Under the pieces are notes generated by a model that saw only the letters and a list, made by a program, of their open reading frames with translations, had not been told where the DNA came from and searched no databases. A stretch of 64,000 nucleotides of DNA from Nitrosarchaeum sp. (GTDB taxonomy: Archaea; Thermoproteota; Nitrososphaeria; Nitrososphaerales; Nitrosopumilaceae). The position numbers and the translations under genes were made by a program. Location: NCBI GenBank assembly GCA_023264875.1, contig JAHFUX010000003.1:1-64000 (forward strand). The letters run 5' to 3'. This document shows positions 16,140-25,583 of the stretch, one piece after another (position 1 is the stretch's first letter; each line of letters begins with the position of its first letter).

Positions 16140-17378
16140 TTGCCAAAAATAACCTCCATTGAAGGACGTATAATTTACAATAGTCGAGGAAGCAAAACTA
16201 TCGAAGTTGATATCATATCAGAAAATAAATTTCTAGGTAGAGTTTGTGCACCATCTGGAGCTAGTGTTGGAAAATATGAAGCAGTTAGCTTCCCAAATGA
16301 AAAACCAGAAGAAAGTCTAAGAATATTAAATGAAAATTCTCAAAAATTTATTGGGGCAGAATCATCAGATCTTAAAACAATACATGAGACGCTAAGAAGT
16401 ATTGATCAATCGCCAAATTATTCAAAAATTGGTGGAGCACTAGCATTTGCAGTAACTATTGCATCAATGGAATCTGCTTCAAAATCATTAGACAAGCCAT
16501 TATTTCAAATATTATCATCTGAATCATCTTTTAGGTTTCCATTTCCATTAGGAAATATTTTAGGAGGTGGGGCTCATGCAGGACCAGGAACACCAGACAT
16601 TCAAGAGATTTTGATTTGTGCCATAGGGGCAAAAACAATTAGAGATGCTATTGAAACCAATTTATCAGTTCATAAAGAATTACGTCATGTTTTAGAAAAA
16701 GAAGATCCTAGTTTCACTAATGGGAGAGGAGATGAAGGAGGATGGGCACCAAAATTAGAAAATATAAAGGCATTAGAACTTTCAGCAAAAGCTTGTGAAA
16801 ATTTAGGATTTACGTTGGGAAAAGAAGTAGCTTTAGGAGTTGACTTTGCAGCATCTACTCAGTGGAGTGAAGAAAGACAAAAGTATGTTTATGAAAGAGC
16901 AGGATTTGTCAATTCTTCAGAACAACAAATTGAATTTGCTGCAAATATTATTCAAAAATACAAATTAATTTATGCAGAAGATGCAGTTCATGAAGAAGCA
17001 TTTGATGATATGGCAGAACTAACTGCTAAATTTCCAGACACGTTGGTTACAGGAGATGATCTAATTGTTACCAATAAAGACATTCTAACCAATGCAATTA
17101 ATTTAAAATCTTGTAATGCTGCAATTCTCAAAGTTAATCAGGCAGGTAGTCTTTATGATGCCTTTGAATTTGCCAAAGTAGCAAATCAAAACAATATAAA
17201 ATTAATCACATCACATAGATCGGGAGAATCTATAGATTCACATATTTCTCACATAGGATTAGCAACAAAGTCAAAAATGCTCAAAGTTGGGATAGTTGGT
17301 GGAGAGAGAATAGCAAAACTAAATGAGCTTATACGTCTATCAGAGCATGATTTAATACGCGGTATGGCAGAGATTTAA
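16140..17378 (+). CDS. eno: Enolase
   Basis: The enzyme interconverts 2-phosphoglycerate and phosphoenolpyruvate. It has a TTG start and 412 residues. The mobile loop APSGASVGKYEA, metal ligands in GVDFAAS, YAEDAVHEE and TGDDL, the catalytic Lys in AILKVNQAGS, and the substrate loop SHRSGES are all present. The usual IEDP after the second metal ligand reads AEDA here, and the C-terminal KxGxxxGER segment is shortened. It is therefore a divergent but complete enolase. It sits in the archaeal rpoN-eno-rps2 cluster and serves gluconeogenesis in an autotroph. Confidence 0.95.
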   Translation: MPKITSIEGRIIYNSRGSKTIEVDIISENKFLGRVCAPSGASVGKYEAVSFPNEKPEESLRILNENSQKFIGAESSDLKTIHETLRSIDQSPNYSKIGGALAFAVTIASMESASKSLDKPLFQILSSESSFRFPFPLGNILGGGAHAGPGTPDIQEILICAIGAKTIRDAIETNLSVHKELRHVLEKEDPSFTNGRGDEGGWAPKLENIKALELSAKACENLGFTLGKEVALGVDFAASTQWSEERQKYVYERAGFVNSSEQQIEFAANIIQKYKLIYAEDAVHEEAFDDMAELTAKFPDTLVTGDDLIVTNKDILTNAINLKSCNAAILKVNQAGSLYDAFEFAKVANQNNIKLITSHRSGESIDSHISHIGLATKSKMLKVGIVGGERIAKLNELIRLSEHDLIRGMAEI

Positions 17379-17385
17379 AATCGCT

Positions 17386-18009
17386 ATGAGTGAACAAACA
17401 GAAACCACAGAAATCAAAAAGAAGATTCTATCCACAGGGATTAGAGTTGGAACTCCAGTTAAAACAAAATTCATGACACCGTTCATTACAAAAGCTAGTC
17501 CTGAAGGACTATACATGCTTGATATCGATATAACTTTAGAAAAAATTAAAACAGCTGCCAAATTCATCAACCGTCTTGGAACCGATAAACTCATTGTATG
17601 TTCTGCCAGACAATATGCAAATACTCCAATTGAGAAATTTTGTGAAATGCTAGGATCTAAAAAATTACTAGGTAGATTCATGCCTGGCACTCTTACTAAT
17701 CCATCCTTACCATACTACATTGAGCCAAAATTGGTTCTAATTTCTGATCCTCAAGTAGATGTACAAGCAATTACTGAAGCTACCAATGCAGGCATTCCAG
17801 TAATTGGAATTTCAAATACGGATAACATTACGTCAAAACTAGATGTGATTATTCCAGCAAACAACCGAGGAAGAAAAGCTCTTGCCACAGTATATTGGCT
17901 ATTGGTTCGTCAAGTTCTCATAGAAAGAGGAGAACTAAAAGAAGATGAATCAATGAAATACGAAATAGATGATTTTGAAACAAAGATAACGGAAGAGGAA
18001 ATAGAGTAA
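17386..18009 (+). CDS. rps2: Ribosomal protein uS2
   Basis: This small-subunit protein of 207 residues is homologous to bacterial S2 and eukaryotic SA. Typical archaeal segments are ILSTGIRVGTPVKTKFM, TPFITKASPEGLYMLDI, RQYANTPIEKF, GRFMPGTLTNP and IPVIGISNTDN. A short acidic tail follows. The last base of its stop is shared with the ATG of the MEMO1 gene, so translation is probably coupled. Confidence 0.97.
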   Translation: MSEQTETTEIKKKILSTGIRVGTPVKTKFMTPFITKASPEGLYMLDIDITLEKIKTAAKFINRLGTDKLIVCSARQYANTPIEKFCEMLGSKKLLGRFMPGTLTNPSLPYYIEPKLVLISDPQVDVQAITEATNAGIPVIGISNTDNITSKLDVIIPANNRGRKALATVYWLLVRQVLIERGELKEDESMKYEIDDFETKITEEEIE

Positions 18010-18842
18010 TGCAAATTAGAACGCCGGCAGTAGCCGGAATGTTCTATCCAAGTGAAAAAAAAGAATTAAAAAAATCCATCAAAGAGTGTTTTTTGCATAA
18101 ATTTGGTCCAGGCAAAATTCCACCATCGAATATTAAAAAGAAAATTTTTGGAGTTATTTGTCCACATGCAGGATACATGTACTCAGGGCCAATAGCATGT
18201 CATTCATTTTATGCAATATCATCAGATGCACCAGAATTATTTATAATAATTGGACCCAATCATTGGGGAATTGGAAGTAGTGTTGCAACAATGAAAGATT
18301 GTAAATGGAATACACCGTTGGGAGATGTGGAAGTAGATTCAGAAGCAGCAGAAGAAATTTCTCACCTATCAGAAATAATTGATATTGATTATTTTTCTCA
18401 CACACGAGAACACAGTTTGGAGGTACAAATACCCATAATGCAAGAAATGTATTCAGATTTCAAAATCTTACCAATATCTATGATTAATCAAAATAAAGAT
18501 GCCGCTAAAGACATAGGACTGGCAATTGTAAAAATTGCAGAAAAAAAGAAAGTCATGATTATCGGTTCTTCAGATTTTACTCATTACGAACAAAATGAAT
18601 TTGCACATGAACAAGATATGGCTTTGATTGAACCAATATTGAAATTAGATGTAAAAAAATTTTATGATGTTTTAGAAGATAGAAATGTAAGCGCTTGCGG
18701 TTACGGAGCAATTGCAACCACTATAATAGCATGCAAAGAATTAGGTGCTACAAAAGGAGAATTGCTCAAATATGCTACAAGTGGAGATATTACAGGAGAT
18801 ACGAGCTCAGTTGTTGGGTATGGATCAATAGTGTTCACTTGA
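18009..18842 (+). CDS. MEMO1 family protein
   Basis: This 277-residue member of the MEMO1/AmmeMemoRadiSam B family is related in fold to extradiol dioxygenases. The conserved metal-site residues are present in CPHAGYMYSGP, GPNHWGIG, EHSLEVQIPI and SACGYGAIA. Its biochemical role in archaea is unsettled; proposals include copper or iron binding. It sits between rps2 and mevalonate kinase, a place it holds in many archaeal genomes. The stop overlaps the TTG of the kinase by four bases. Confidence 0.9.
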   Translation: MQIRTPAVAGMFYPSEKKELKKSIKECFLHKFGPGKIPPSNIKKKIFGVICPHAGYMYSGPIACHSFYAISSDAPELFIIIGPNHWGIGSSVATMKDCKWNTPLGDVEVDSEAAEEISHLSEIIDIDYFSHTREHSLEVQIPIMQEMYSDFKILPISMINQNKDAAKDIGLAIVKIAEKKKVMIIGSSDFTHYEQNEFAHEQDMALIEPILKLDVKKFYDVLEDRNVSACGYGAIATTIIACKELGATKGELLKYATSGDITGDTSSVVGYGSIVFT

Positions 18843-19786
18843 AATCTAAGGCTTCTGCACCTGGAAAGGTAATTCTTTTTGGGGAGCATTTTGTAGTTTA
18901 TGGAGTAAAAGCAATACTGTGTGCAATAAATAAACGAGTTACAGTAAGTGCCAGCAAAATACATGAAAATACAATTTCAATTAAATCAAACATAGGAGAT
19001 TTGAACATACCACCAAATAAACCAATTACCGAAATTAAATCACCATTAAAACCATTTTATTTTTTAGCAAATAAAATGATAGAAAAACATAATCAAAACA
19101 CAGGAATAGAAATACTAGTTCAATCAGAAATTCCTTTGGGAGTAGGTTTGGGTTCTTCTTCTGCTTGTTGTGTTGCAGGTGCAGCAGCTATCTCAAGATT
19201 ATTTTCTGAAACATCAAAAAAAGAAATTCTAGAGTTGGCAATTGAGGCTGAAAGAACTATTTTTCAAAATACATCAGGAGCAGATTGTACTGTGTGTACT
19301 TTTGGAGGTATCATGGAATATGATAAAAAAAATGGATTCTCAAAAATAAATTCAGAACCTAATTTTCATTTAGTAATTGCAAATTCAGAAATAGAACATT
19401 CTACAGAAGCAATAGCTACAAACGTAAAGCAATTCAAAGAAAAAAATGAGGAAAAATTTTCCAATCTATGTAAAGAAGAGTCAGAACTGATCAATAATGT
19501 CCTAGTTCTTTTGAAAAATAATGATTTATCAGGTCTGGGTAAAAATATGTTAAAAAATCAAGAATACTTGGAAACAATAGGCATATCTAATGAAAAATTA
19601 CGTTCAATGATTGAATTGGCCCAAAAATCATCACTTGGAGCAAAAATAACAGGCGCAGGTGGAGGCGGATGCATTATTGCATTAACTGATGAATCAAATT
19701 TAGAAAATGTGGTTGAACAATTTAAAAAGAAAAACTATGAGTGTTTTTCTGCAAAAATTGACTTCAAAGGATTGGATACTTTTTAA
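18839..19786 (+). CDS. mvk: Mevalonate kinase
   Basis: This GHMP-family kinase phosphorylates mevalonate at C5. I place the start at the TTG overlapping the MEMO1 stop (TTGA). This gives 315 residues beginning MKSKASAPGKVILFGEH, the usual N-terminus. An upstream ATG in the same frame would add a 48-residue stretch inside the MEMO1 gene with no family match. Motif 2, PLGVGLGSSSACCVAG, and motif 3, GAKITGAGGGGCIIAL, are intact. It is the first isoprenoid gene of the cluster mvk-ipk-idi-idsA. Confidence 0.95.
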   Translation: MKSKASAPGKVILFGEHFVVYGVKAILCAINKRVTVSASKIHENTISIKSNIGDLNIPPNKPITEIKSPLKPFYFLANKMIEKHNQNTGIEILVQSEIPLGVGLGSSSACCVAGAAAISRLFSETSKKEILELAIEAERTIFQNTSGADCTVCTFGGIMEYDKKNGFSKINSEPNFHLVIANSEIEHSTEAIATNVKQFKEKNEEKFSNLCKEESELINNVLVLLKNNDLSGLGKNMLKNQEYLETIGISNEKLRSMIELAQKSSLGAKITGAGGGGCIIALTDESNLENVVEQFKKKNYECFSAKIDFKGLDTF

Positions 19787-19809
19787 TGGAATGAATATTT
19801 GGTGACAGC

Positions 19810-20562
19810 ATGATTCTAATAAAATTAGGCGGTTCAATCATCACCAACAAAGAAAAGCCATTATCCCCAAGGAAAAAACTAATTGAAAATATCGTTAAAC
19901 ATTTAAAGAAAATAGATGAGTCAATCATAATTGTTCATGGTGGAGGTTCTTTTGGGCATTATTGGTCTGTAAAATATGACATGCATACAAAACCAATGAA
20001 ATACAATACACATGGAGTGTCTATTGTTAAAAATTCAATGATTGAATTAAATAAAATTATTCTAGACACATTTTTAAAAAATAAATTAAATCCATATTGT
20101 CTTCCACCCACAGATTTTATGTCAGGGGATAAACCTATTACAAATAAAATAAAAGAAATTGAAAAAATTGCAGATGCAGGACTAATTCCGATTACTTTTG
20201 GAGATGTACTTTGGCATGGTCACAAAAAAACATACATTTTATCAGGGGATAAAATTATGACACATCTTTCAAAAATTCTAAAACCAAGATTGTGTATTTT
20301 TGCGCTAAATGAAGACGGGTTATACTCTGATCTAAAATCGAAAAAATTAATTCGTGAGGTAAAAGGAGAAAAACTAACTATTTCAAAAAATAATATGGAT
20401 GTTACAGGAGGCATGACAAGGAAAGTTGAAGAAGCAACAAATATTTCAAAGATGGGGGTAGATGTGTTTTTTGTAAATGGTAACAAACCTGAAAGAATTG
20501 TGAAAGCGATTAAAAATAGGAAATTTGAAGGAACAGTGTTTAGAGGAAAGAGAAATGGGTGA
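19810..20562 (+). CDS. ipk: Isopentenyl phosphate kinase
   Basis: This amino-acid-kinase-fold enzyme of 250 residues converts isopentenyl phosphate to isopentenyl diphosphate. It is the last step of the archaeal alternative mevalonate pathway. Features seen are the N-terminal MILIKLGGSIIT, the substrate loop IVHGGGSFGHYWS with the key His, and DVTGGMTRKVEEA. Neighbouring mvk and idi support the function. The phosphomevalonate dehydratase/decarboxylase genes needed between the two kinases are not in this window. Confidence 0.94.
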   Translation: MILIKLGGSIITNKEKPLSPRKKLIENIVKHLKKIDESIIIVHGGGSFGHYWSVKYDMHTKPMKYNTHGVSIVKNSMIELNKIILDTFLKNKLNPYCLPPTDFMSGDKPITNKIKEIEKIADAGLIPITFGDVLWHGHKKTYILSGDKIMTHLSKILKPRLCIFALNEDGLYSDLKSKKLIREVKGEKLTISKNNMDVTGGMTRKVEEATNISKMGVDVFFVNGNKPERIVKAIKNRKFEGTVFRGKRNG

Positions 20563-21196
20563 AGAATATCTTGTTTTAGTTGATAAAGACGACAATCCAA
20601 TTGGATCAGAAGAAAAAGTAAAGTGTCATTTACCAAATGGCAAACTACATCGAGCATTTACAGCGTTATTATTTGATAAAAATGGAAGATTGGTTCTAAC
20701 CAGAAGAGCTAAAGAAAAAATGCTGTGGCCAGGAGATTGGGATGGAACCGTAGCTAGCCACCCAAGAAAGCCTGAAACATATATCTCATCAGCAGAAAGA
20801 AGAATGCCAGAAGAATTAGGCATCACATGTAAGTTAGATTATTTGTTCAAATTTGAGTATCATGTCCCATACAAAGACATAGGCTCAGAAAACGAAATTT
20901 GTGGTACCCTTATTGGAATAGTAAATGATTCAATTCAATTTAAGGTAGTTGAAGATGAGATAGATAAAATCAAATGGATTTCAGCTAAGGAATTACTTTC
21001 TGAATTAAAAAACAACCCAAAAGTATATTGTCCTTGGATGCTAATTGCATTAGAATTATTAGATAAATCAGAAAAATTAATGTTAAAAAAATATGAAGAT
21101 ATTTTATCATTATGGATTAATTCCGAATTGCAAAAAGAATTACAAAAAGCAATTAGAGAACAGATTCCAGATAATAAATGGAGATTAGTAAAATGA
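20555..21196 (+). CDS. idi: Isopentenyl-diphosphate isomerase, type I (Nudix), active-site Cys absent
   Basis: The family interconverts IPP and DMAPP. The ATG overlapping the ipk end by eight bases gives 213 residues. Nudix-type metal ligands match E. coli Idi: H and H in KCHLPNGKLHRAF, His in ASHP, and ENE in GSENEIC. The tryptophan region CPWM also matches. The catalytic Cys67 of the E. coli enzyme (VCGHP) aligns with Ala (VASHP). A Cys sits next to the conserved PWM instead. I recall similar VASHP forms in other archaea, so this may be a clade feature rather than decay. The position between ipk and idsA supports isomerase function. Confidence 0.85.
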   Translation: MGEEYLVLVDKDDNPIGSEEKVKCHLPNGKLHRAFTALLFDKNGRLVLTRRAKEKMLWPGDWDGTVASHPRKPETYISSAERRMPEELGITCKLDYLFKFEYHVPYKDIGSENEICGTLIGIVNDSIQFKVVEDEIDKIKWISAKELLSELKNNPKVYCPWMLIALELLDKSEKLMLKKYEDILSLWINSELQKELQKAIREQIPDNKWRLVK

Positions 21197-22173
21197 AAAA
21201 AACAAAAACAATTGAAAAAAATGCAAGAATTGTCAATGAATATCTAAATTCCAAACTAAAAGGAAATCCCAAAATGCTTTATGATGCTGCAGCACATTTG
21301 ATTATTCATGGTGGAAAAAGACTCAGACCACATATGGTGATCAAGAGTTGTCAAATTTTGGGAGGAAATACAGTAATTGCAATACCAGCTGCCAGTGCAG
21401 TAGAAATGATACACAATTTTACTTTAGTTCATGATGACATTATGGATAATGATGAGATGCGTCATGGAGTGCCTACTGTTCATAAAAAATTTGGAATGCC
21501 TATTGCAATACTAGCTGGGGATGTATTATTTTCAAAGGCATATCAAATAATTTCAGATTCAAAATTATCTAAAGATGCAACAGTTCAATTAGTTTCCAGA
21601 TTAGCAAAAGCATGTGTAGATGTATGTGAAGGACAATTATTAGATGTAAAAATGGCAGAGGAGAAAAGAATTCCATCACAAAAAGAATACATTACAATGA
21701 TTGGAAAAAAAACTGCTGCGCTATTTGATGTATCATGTTCAATGGGAGCGATTTGTGCAACAGGTAATCAAAAAGATATTTCAAATTTATCAAATTTTGG
21801 AAGAAATTTGGGAATTGCGTTCCAAATTACAGATGATCTTATTGGAGTTATGGGGGATCCAAAAATTACAAAAAAACCTGTTGGAAATGATCTAAGAGAA
21901 GGAAAGAAATCACTTCCAATTCTCATGGCAATAGAATTAGCCAAGGGAAAAGATAAAAAAGTAATTCTCAAGGCATTTGGCAATCCAAAAGCAACTAAAA
22001 ATGACCTCAAAAATGCAGTAGACGTAATTCGCTCGCTTGGGATAGAGGTGAATGTAAGGACACAGGCTCTAGAATATGCAGAAATGGCAAAAAAAGCACT
22101 TTCAAAATATTCAGGTTCTGCTAAAACAGAATTAATAGATCTCTTAGATTTTGTAGTAAAAAGGAGTCTATAA
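21193..22173 (+). CDS. idsA: Geranylgeranyl diphosphate synthase-type prenyl transferase
   Basis: This trans-prenyl diphosphate synthase makes the C20 (or C15/C20) chain for archaeal lipids. The start chosen is the ATG in the ATGA overlap with idi (326 residues). Present are GGKRLRP, the first Asp motif VHDDIMDND, RHGVPTVH, the second Asp motif QITDDLIGV, and the following PVGNDLREGKKSLP segment. Phe lies five residues before the first Asp motif (NFTLVHDD), a bulky residue that limits chain length and fits C20 products. It is the last isoprenoid gene before gltX. Confidence 0.94.
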   Translation: MKKTKTIEKNARIVNEYLNSKLKGNPKMLYDAAAHLIIHGGKRLRPHMVIKSCQILGGNTVIAIPAASAVEMIHNFTLVHDDIMDNDEMRHGVPTVHKKFGMPIAILAGDVLFSKAYQIISDSKLSKDATVQLVSRLAKACVDVCEGQLLDVKMAEEKRIPSQKEYITMIGKKTAALFDVSCSMGAICATGNQKDISNLSNFGRNLGIAFQITDDLIGVMGDPKITKKPVGNDLREGKKSLPILMAIELAKGKDKKVILKAFGNPKATKNDLKNAVDVIRSLGIEVNVRTQALEYAEMAKKALSKYSGSAKTELIDLLDFVVKRSL

Positions 22174-22174
22174 T

Positions 22175-23884
22175 TTGGATGAAGAAATAAAAAAAGAAAT
22201 TCGAAAAATAGCACTGCAAAATGCATTTGAACATGAGGGAAAAACTCAGGATAAAATCGTATTAGCAAAAATTCTTGGAACAAAACCAGAATTCAGATCT
22301 AAGGTAAAAGAAATTGTTGGGGATATTGCAGAGATTGTTTATGCAGTTAATCAAATATCATTTGAGGAACAAATAAAAGAAATAGAAGAAAACTTTCCAG
22401 AAATTTTAATTCCAAAAGAAAAAATTGAGGAAAGAGAAGGATTACCTCCATTAAAAAATGCAGAACAAGGAAAAGTCATAACGAGATTCCCACCAGAACC
22501 TAATGGATATCCACACATAGGACATGCTAAAGCAGCTATCATTAATGCAGAATATGCAAAGATGTACGGTGGTAAATTCATCTTGAGAATGGATGATACA
22601 AATCCTGAAGCTGAAAGAATGGAATACCATGCTGCAATTAAAGTTGGATTAGATTGGCTAGGAATCAAATTTGATATCATAAAAAATACTTCAGATGATA
22701 TGGAGTTATTTTATAAAAAAGGAATTGAGTTGATCAATTCTGGAAAAGCTTACGTCTGTACTTGTAAGAGAGATGACATAAGCAACAATAGGAAGGAAAG
22801 AAAAGCATGCAAATGTAGCAGAGAAGACATTAAACAAAATATTCAGGGTTGGGAGAAAATGTTTGACAAGTTTAAACCTGGAGATGCAATCGTGAGATTT
22901 CGCGGGGATATGAAAGCAGATAATGCAGTAATGCGAGATCCAGTATTATTTAGAATAATTGATGAGAAACACTACACATTAGGAAACAAATATCGGGTTT
23001 GGCCAAGTTATGATTTTGCCGTAGCAATTGAAGATAGTAATGATGGAGTTACTCATGCATTTCGTTCTAAGGAATTTGAATTAAGAAAAGAGCTAATTGA
23101 TGCTATTTTAGATGCATTGAATATGCGAAAACCATATCAGGATTTCTTTTCTAGGCTCGAATTCAAAGGAATGCCCATTTCTAAAAGAATCCTCAAACCA
23201 TTGATAGAAGAAGGAAAAGTATCATGGTATGATGATCCAAGATTACCCACTTTAGAATCACTCAGAAGAAGAGGTATTAAACCAGAAGCAATAAAAAAAT
23301 TCATCTTATCTTTAGGATTAACTAAAGCAAATACTCTAGCACCATTTGATGCACTTGAATCATTCAATAGAAAATTTGTTGACGCAGATAGTATTAGATT
23401 ATTTATGGTGAACAAACCAAAAAAACTTACAATTAAAAAATTACCATTTTCATTTGTAGAAATTCCAAATCATCCAATAAGAGATATGGGGAAAAGAAAA
23501 ATCAATTTAGATGAAAATTTCTATATTTCAGGAGAAGATACAGAAAATATCAAAGAAGGCACTAAGATCAGACTATTAGGATTAGGAAATGTCATAATAT
23601 CAAATATCAATGGAGAATTAGAGGGTGAATTCATAAAAGATGGAAACATTACAGACATACAAAAAATTCAATGGGTATCACAAAAAAATGCCCACACAAT
23701 CAAAATTCTCATTCCAAAACAATTGTTTATTGATGATAAATTTAATGAAAATAGTTTAGAAGAATTAGAGGTTTATACAGAACCACATTACTTACAATTA
23801 AAAGATGGCGATGAAATTCAATTTGTCAGATTTGGGTATTGTAGAAAAGATTCACAGAATCAAGCAATTTTTACACACAAGTGA
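22175..23884 (+). CDS. gltX: Glutamyl-tRNA synthetase (archaeal GluRS)
   Basis: This class I aminoacyl-tRNA synthetase of 569 residues starts with TTG one base after idsA. It has an N-terminal helical region (about 1-95). The catalytic Rossmann fold has PHIGHAKAA (HIGH motif, about 113) and GMPISKRIL (KMSKS equivalent). An archaeal/eukaryal-type beta-barrel anticodon-binding half follows. It charges tRNA-Glu, and glutamate on tRNA-Glu is also the substrate of HemA encoded at the right end of the window. CTCKRDD..CKCSRED may form a zinc site in the insertion. Confidence 0.96.
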   Translation: MDEEIKKEIRKIALQNAFEHEGKTQDKIVLAKILGTKPEFRSKVKEIVGDIAEIVYAVNQISFEEQIKEIEENFPEILIPKEKIEEREGLPPLKNAEQGKVITRFPPEPNGYPHIGHAKAAIINAEYAKMYGGKFILRMDDTNPEAERMEYHAAIKVGLDWLGIKFDIIKNTSDDMELFYKKGIELINSGKAYVCTCKRDDISNNRKERKACKCSREDIKQNIQGWEKMFDKFKPGDAIVRFRGDMKADNAVMRDPVLFRIIDEKHYTLGNKYRVWPSYDFAVAIEDSNDGVTHAFRSKEFELRKELIDAILDALNMRKPYQDFFSRLEFKGMPISKRILKPLIEEGKVSWYDDPRLPTLESLRRRGIKPEAIKKFILSLGLTKANTLAPFDALESFNRKFVDADSIRLFMVNKPKKLTIKKLPFSFVEIPNHPIRDMGKRKINLDENFYISGEDTENIKEGTKIRLLGLGNVIISNINGELEGEFIKDGNITDIQKIQWVSQKNAHTIKILIPKQLFIDDKFNENSLEELEVYTEPHYLQLKDGDEIQFVRFGYCRKDSQNQAIFTHK

Positions 23885-24765
23885 GTGAGAAAATTATGAA
23901 GATAGCGCGACTATTCCATGAAAATAGTGAGACATATGGTTTTGTGAAAGGAGATAAAGTTGCAACAAAAGATGAAATAACTTATCAGACAGGAGTTCCA
24001 ATTCCACAAAGCATCAAAGATTTTCTTTTTGATGGATGGTATGATGAAATCAAAGAACAGTTGAATGCTTTGCCATATGAAGAAAATATTTCAAAATTTA
24101 AATTACTAAGTCCAATTCCAAATCCGAATAAGATCATCTGTTTAGCTTATAATTATGTAGATCATGCAAAAGAACAAAATCTGTTACCACCAGAGGAGCC
24201 AGCTATAATTCTAAAGCCAAGAACTACCCTAACAGGTACAGAATCAGACATAGTTTGTCCTGATTTTGTCATTCAGTTGGATTATGAAGTAGAATTAGCC
24301 TTGATAATAGGTAAAAATTGCAAAAATATCAACGAAGAGCAAGCAAAAGAGGCAATATTTGGATACATGATTCTAAATGATGTTTCAGCAAGAGACATTC
24401 AATTCAAAGATAAACAGTTCACTAGAGGAAAAAGTTTTGATACATTTGCACCATCTGGGCCATGGATAACAACATCAGATGAAATCAAAGATCCACAGAA
24501 CTTAAAACTGACAACTAAAATCAATGGAGAGATACGACAAAATTCATCCACAAATAATATGTTTATAAAAATACCAGAAATAGTATCCAAATTAAGCAAA
24601 GTGATGACTCTTGAAAAAGGAGATATCATTTCAACTGGAACTCCTGCAGGAGTAATGTTAAACAAACCAAACGCAGTGTTTCTTAAAAATGGAGATAAAA
24701 TAGAAATGGAAATTGAAAAATTAGGAATTTTAAAAAATACGATAAGATTTGTGAATGAGAATTAG
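23881..24765 (+). CDS. Fumarylacetoacetate hydrolase-family protein
   Basis: This 294-residue protein has the FAH fold used by hydrolases, decarboxylases and isomerases acting on 2-keto acids. The metal and core motifs are DYEVELALIIG, NDVSARDIQ, KSFDTFAPSGPW and STGTPAGV. The start is the GTG in the GTGA overlap with gltX; an ATG five codons later is possible. The exact substrate cannot be read from sequence; oxaloacetate decarboxylase or acylpyruvate hydrolase are possible. It is the last gene of the long rightward run and overlaps the convergent GNAT gene by four bases. Confidence 0.88.
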   Translation: MSEKIMKIARLFHENSETYGFVKGDKVATKDEITYQTGVPIPQSIKDFLFDGWYDEIKEQLNALPYEENISKFKLLSPIPNPNKIICLAYNYVDHAKEQNLLPPEEPAIILKPRTTLTGTESDIVCPDFVIQLDYEVELALIIGKNCKNINEEQAKEAIFGYMILNDVSARDIQFKDKQFTRGKSFDTFAPSGPWITTSDEIKDPQNLKLTTKINGEIRQNSSTNNMFIKIPEIVSKLSKVMTLEKGDIISTGTPAGVMLNKPNAVFLKNGDKIEMEIEKLGILKNTIRFVNEN

Positions 24766-25544
24766 CGCAGAAATTTTTGCATTAAGGTAAATGTGATTTT
24801 ATGCTCTAGAGTATGTAAAAAAGGTAATTTCTCTTTAGTCAAGATTTGTATTTTTTTATAATTGTTTTCTGCACTGTAATTTTGTATGTATGAAACAAGA
24901 TCCAAAGTGTTATTTTGAGAACCTGAAAATAAGGTTACAATCAGAGTTTTATCAAAATGTTCTGAATCAGTTATAATTGCAGTTGAAACATCATCAAACT
25001 TGCCTGAAAAAATTATTTTGTTTTGTACTGATAGTGAAAGTAAAGTTTCTTCATCTAAAACTAACCATCTCCACGATTTTACATAATGAGTTGCCGTAGA
25101 ATTTAAAACATTACCAAATTGTATTTTATGACTATTATTAATCTGGGGAGAAAGAGAATAAAAATTCCAAGTTTGAAATATATGATAATTGAGACTTTTT
25201 GCCATTGAAAGAGAGGGTAAATTTTCAGTATCAATAAGCATGAATGAAGATAGTATCTGTTTTTCTTGAGCAAGTAATTCTATATGTCTAACTAGATCTG
25301 AAGCAAAACCTTGTCTACGAAAATTTGAGTTAATTCTGATTCCTTCAATCCATACTTGATTTTTAGAGAAAAATGCATGACATACACCTACAGGATATTG
25401 TTTTTCAATAACTAGTAAATTACCTTCAGATAACCAATAATCCCAAACATTTTGAATATAATCACCCCATGAAAAAGTATCTTTACAAAAACTCAATACA
25501 GAAAATTTATCTGAATTGATTGCGTCTCTTACTATTGTCTCCAT
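24762..25544 (-). CDS. GNAT-family N-acetyltransferase
   Basis: This 260-residue protein has an N-terminal GNAT domain (about 1-135) and an acetyl-CoA-binding loop of the RRQGFASDL type preceded by the strand WIEGIRINSNF. The C-terminal half (about 140-260) is poorly conserved and may be a degenerate second acetyltransferase domain or a substrate-specific module. The acceptor is unknown. It is a single-gene unit between the convergent FAH gene and the divergent Rieske gene. Confidence 0.75.
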   Translation of the reverse strand: METIVRDAINSDKFSVLSFCKDTFSWGDYIQNVWDYWLSEGNLLVIEKQYPVGVCHAFFSKNQVWIEGIRINSNFRRQGFASDLVRHIELLAQEKQILSSFMLIDTENLPSLSMAKSLNYHIFQTWNFYSLSPQINNSHKIQFGNVLNSTATHYVKSWRWLVLDEETLLSLSVQNKIIFSGKFDDVSTAIITDSEHFDKTLIVTLFSGSQNNTLDLVSYIQNYSAENNYKKIQILTKEKLPFLHTLEHKITFTLMQKFLR

Positions 25545-25550
25545 ATACGA

Positions 25551-25560
25551 AAAAATATTA
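25551..25560 (+). promoter_or_regulatory. TATA-like element of the Rieske gene
   Basis: AAAAATATTA lies about 28 bases before the ATG of the Rieske gene. The next 20 bases contain no ribosome-binding sequence, which is consistent with a leaderless message. Confidence 0.45.
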
Positions 25561-25583
25561 AGAATGACAGACTAAAAACCATA

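Noticed and set aside
18695-18838. N-terminal extension of mevalonate kinase from an upstream ATG
   Set aside because: The extra 48 residues lie inside the MEMO1 coding sequence and match no kinase. The TTG in the TTGA overlap gives the normal family N-terminus.
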